Shown one piece after another: positions 61,760-64,000 of a stretch of 64,000 nucleotides of DNA. A program made the position numbers and the translations under genes. Position 1 is the first letter of the stretch; every line of letters starts with the position of its first letter. Source of the stretch: Loxodes magnus (taxonomy: Eukaryota; Ciliophora; Karyorelictea; Loxodida; Loxodidae); NCBI GenBank assembly GCA_946699065.1, contig CAMPDV010001028.1, forward strand, positions 81,916-145,915, given 5' to 3'. Below the pieces are notes generated by a model, which worked only from the letters and a program-made list of their open reading frames with translations, was not told the DNA's origin and made no database searches.

Positions 61760-62005
61760 AAAAGTACAAAGCATTTAAGTTATTGATAACTAGTTATAAA
61801 ATAAATAAATTAATAAAAGGGTTGTATTAGAAAATATGGCGATATAATAAAAGTTTATAGTGAAGTATTGCAGAACTGAAGCTTAAAAAATTACATTTTT
61901 CACTCTTTTGTGTTTATACTAGAGTCTAGTAATTTTTTTCAAATCAGCTAGAAGTTAGAATTTAAATACTCGATTCAAAATTCTTAATATTAAGGAAAAA
62001 TATAA

Positions 62006-62480
62006 ATGGAAACAGTAAAAAAATGCTTATTATAGAATGTTAATAGATTAGTTCCAACTAACGAATAAAAAAAGCTAGAATTAGGAGGAAAAGATTTAAG
62101 CTAGAAAGATATTTGATGAGCAATGCTCTAAGAATTATTTCACATTTAATATTTAAGATATCACAGTCAAACTAAAACAAATAGATATACCTTATTAAGA
62201 ATTAGGTTAGAATGCTGTTAAAAATTAAATTGTTTATATCAAAAATGTTTCGATTATTTAATAAATTTATGAAGTTTAATAGAAAATCTTTTATTGATTT
62301 ACGTGGATAGAAAAAAAATATCGTAAATCGAGAAGCAAATTGAGATTTAAATGAAAGATTTTTAATTAGTTTTTCCGACTAAGATTATATTCAGATTCTT
62401 CTTCTAATACTGTACTTTTTTATCATCATATTGGATTTAGTATTTAACTATTAACCAATTTTGCTTCTGTTTATTCTCCA
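62006..62480 (+). CDS. unidentified ORF with cysteines
   Basis: From the ATG at 62,006 (METVKKCLLQNVNRLVPTNE) a protein-like frame of roughly 130-150 codons, Gln/Lys/Leu-rich with several Cys (LECCQKLNCLYQKCFDYL). Composition worsens after about 62,390. No motif recognised. Could be a fragment. Confidence 0.3.
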
Positions 62481-62799
62481 CTTTTCTTTCTTAACTTTGA
62501 TTATAAGTTCTTAGATAATAAAAACCAAACTAATGATTTTGATTATTTTTAGTTAAAGTATTTATTAAATTTATTAGCCATCAAACGTAGATTTTGTCTT
62601 CTGTATTATTCAATACAATATTTTTAACTACAACCTAAAGATAAAAATCAAAGCATTTTATTTCCTTTATCCTTAAAATTAAAACTAAGGATTTGTTAAC
62701 TAACCCATATAATATATTCTTAGTTTAAAGAATATTTAAATTGAGTTTCTTTTAATGAGATTGATATTGCTAAGCTATTATATTTACTTATGCTAATAA

Positions 62800-64000
62800 A
62801 AACTTAAAGTAACTTATCTAGAAATTTAAATTATTTTCTTAATTTAAAAGTATGCTGAAAATAATATAAATTATCCTAAAAGATTTTAGAAAAAGTCCTT
62901 TACTCAAAGGTTAACTACTCTGTAACTAAATTTTTTTGATTATTTTCAATCATTTTATTCACTCTTTTCTACCTCTCTTAGCTTTTTGTTTAAACTTGAT
63001 TTTTTTTCTTCTAGTTTTAAAGTTTTTTTTGTGTTCAGTTAGCAAGTAATTAGTTTGATCAAAAAGGACTTTTGCTAGATTATGATTATTTTAGTTTCTG
63101 TCCTCTAATATTGTACTAATATTTTAACTACCATTCCTTTGATCAAGATTTATAAATTTTATCTTCTTTCTTTTCTATAAAGCTTTGTATAGTATAATTA
63201 CATTAATAGGTATTTTAGTATTTTAGTTTTCTCTTTCTAATATGTAACAAAGATATTCTCTTACTATTTCATTTCTCTTATAATTTAAATATCTCAACTG
63301 GAGAAATTTTGAAAAAATGTGTTTCTAAAATCTACTTTTTTGTATTTTATCTAGCAAATTGAAACTTTTATTAACGCTTTCTATATCTGCTAGTGGAAGT
63401 GGATATGCTAATTCCAAGTTAACTAGAGAAATTTGAATTTTATCTAAAAAGGTTGCTCTTTTTGAGTTACTTCCTGCTTCTATTCTTCTGCTAAAGTAAT
63501 TTCTCTTGATACTTAAAAAGAAAAAGTTAGGAGTAAGATTAAAGTAAGAAAGCTTCGATATTTTCTTCTCCTATTTTTCCTTTACTACTTACGTTTATCA
63601 ATTCTGTTTAAGTCTGCACTTATATTGCATCGTTTATTCTTCTAAAAGCACCTTCATTTATTAAAGATCCTATCCTTTTCACTTCTTTATGTACATTATT
63701 GAAGGAAAAGCATTAAAACTTGGAGACATTTCTTCTGTTTTTAATTAGCTCGATACTTCTTTTCCAACTTCTCTTTAATCTCTTTCTATTATAGTAAATC
63801 TTATTTTTAGGTCTTAAAATGGTTTATCATGTAAAATATTTAAGAATAAGCTTAATCAAAATAGCAAAAGCTAAGTAAATTTAATTTTTACTCTTAAAGC
63901 ATAAAATAGCAAGAACATACTCTATAACTATGGAAGCTCTGACAAAAAGAATTGAATTAATGAGTCGTTATCTATCATTTGATAACTAGTTTGTATAATC
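62800..64000 (-). CDS. unidentified coding tract running off the right edge
   Basis: The minus strand is purine-rich and protein-like. Near 63.7 kb it reads FNNVHKEVKRIGSLINEGAF and then a Thr/Gln-rich part; after a slip near 63.56 kb it continues KLSYFNLTPNFFFLSIKRNY, SRRIEAGSNSKRATFLDKIQ and AYPLPLADIESVNKSFNLLD. The start lies beyond the window. No family recognised. Confidence 0.4.

Noticed and set aside
1-64000. Mitochondrial or bacterial DNA because of the high A+T and TGA as Trp
   Set aside because: Eukaryotic nuclear families (RING, MORN, kinase fold, class C-type receptor) and LINE retroelements, together with TAA/TAG as Gln, fit only a ciliate nuclear genome.
1-64000. CRISPR arrays, bacterial operons, ribosome binding sites or rho-independent terminators
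   Set aside because: No regularly spaced repeats and no prokaryotic genes; not expected in this kind of genome.

Overview
The window looks like nuclear DNA of a ciliate. The genes only read through if TAA and TAG are glutamine and TGA is mostly tryptophan. The clearest proof is in the MORN repeats: TGA repeatedly falls on the invariant Trp of the Tyr-Glu-Gly-Glu-Trp core and TAA/TAG on Gln positions, and one of these genes still appears to end on TGA. That matches the karyorelict nuclear code (Loxodes-like). A Condylostoma-type code, with all three codons ambiguous, is the main alternative. The DNA is extremely AT-rich, gene-poor on the left and gene-rich on the right. Standard-code ORFs are nearly all shadows.

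Left part (1-38.5 kb): mostly AT-rich DNA packed with retrotransposon debris. There are four copies of a small coiled-coil plus CCHC zinc-knuckle protein (ORF1/Gag-like; near 7.4-8.1, 12.5-13.3, 24.3-25.1 and 37.7-38.3 kb) and several fragments of non-LTR (LINE) reverse transcriptase. The ORF1 elements end in a shared 3' hairpin (loop close to TTGAAAAT, stems differing by compensating changes) followed by a short TTA or TTTAA repeat tail. A segment of about 3-4 kb is duplicated (13.4-17.4 versus 27.0-30.2 kb), and part of it also occurs inverted. At 36.4-36.9 kb there is a decayed, inverted copy of part of the receptor gene found intact at 49.4 kb.

Middle (38.7-49 kb): a RING finger/coiled-coil/MORN protein gene, a LINE fragment with an intact Ala-Asp-Asp motif, then a run of coding tracts on both strands that I cannot identify.

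Right part (49.4-64 kb): (1) a receptor with a signal peptide, two tandem ligand-binding (Venus-flytrap, ANF-receptor-like) domains and 7-8 membrane helices, like a class C GPCR but with a doubled ectodomain; (2) a large unidentified multi-pass membrane protein directly downstream; (3) on the other strand, a second RING/coiled-coil protein with about 27 MORN repeats; (4) a divergent protein-kinase-like gene that has lost the catalytic signature residues; (5) two further unassigned coding tracts, one running off the edge.

Several genes change frame exactly at A or T runs of 5-8 bases. The simplest reading is homopolymer length error in a long-read assembly; decay or very short introns are alternatives. 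Coordinates of genes with such slips are outer limits, not exact exons. All identities come from reading motifs by eye.
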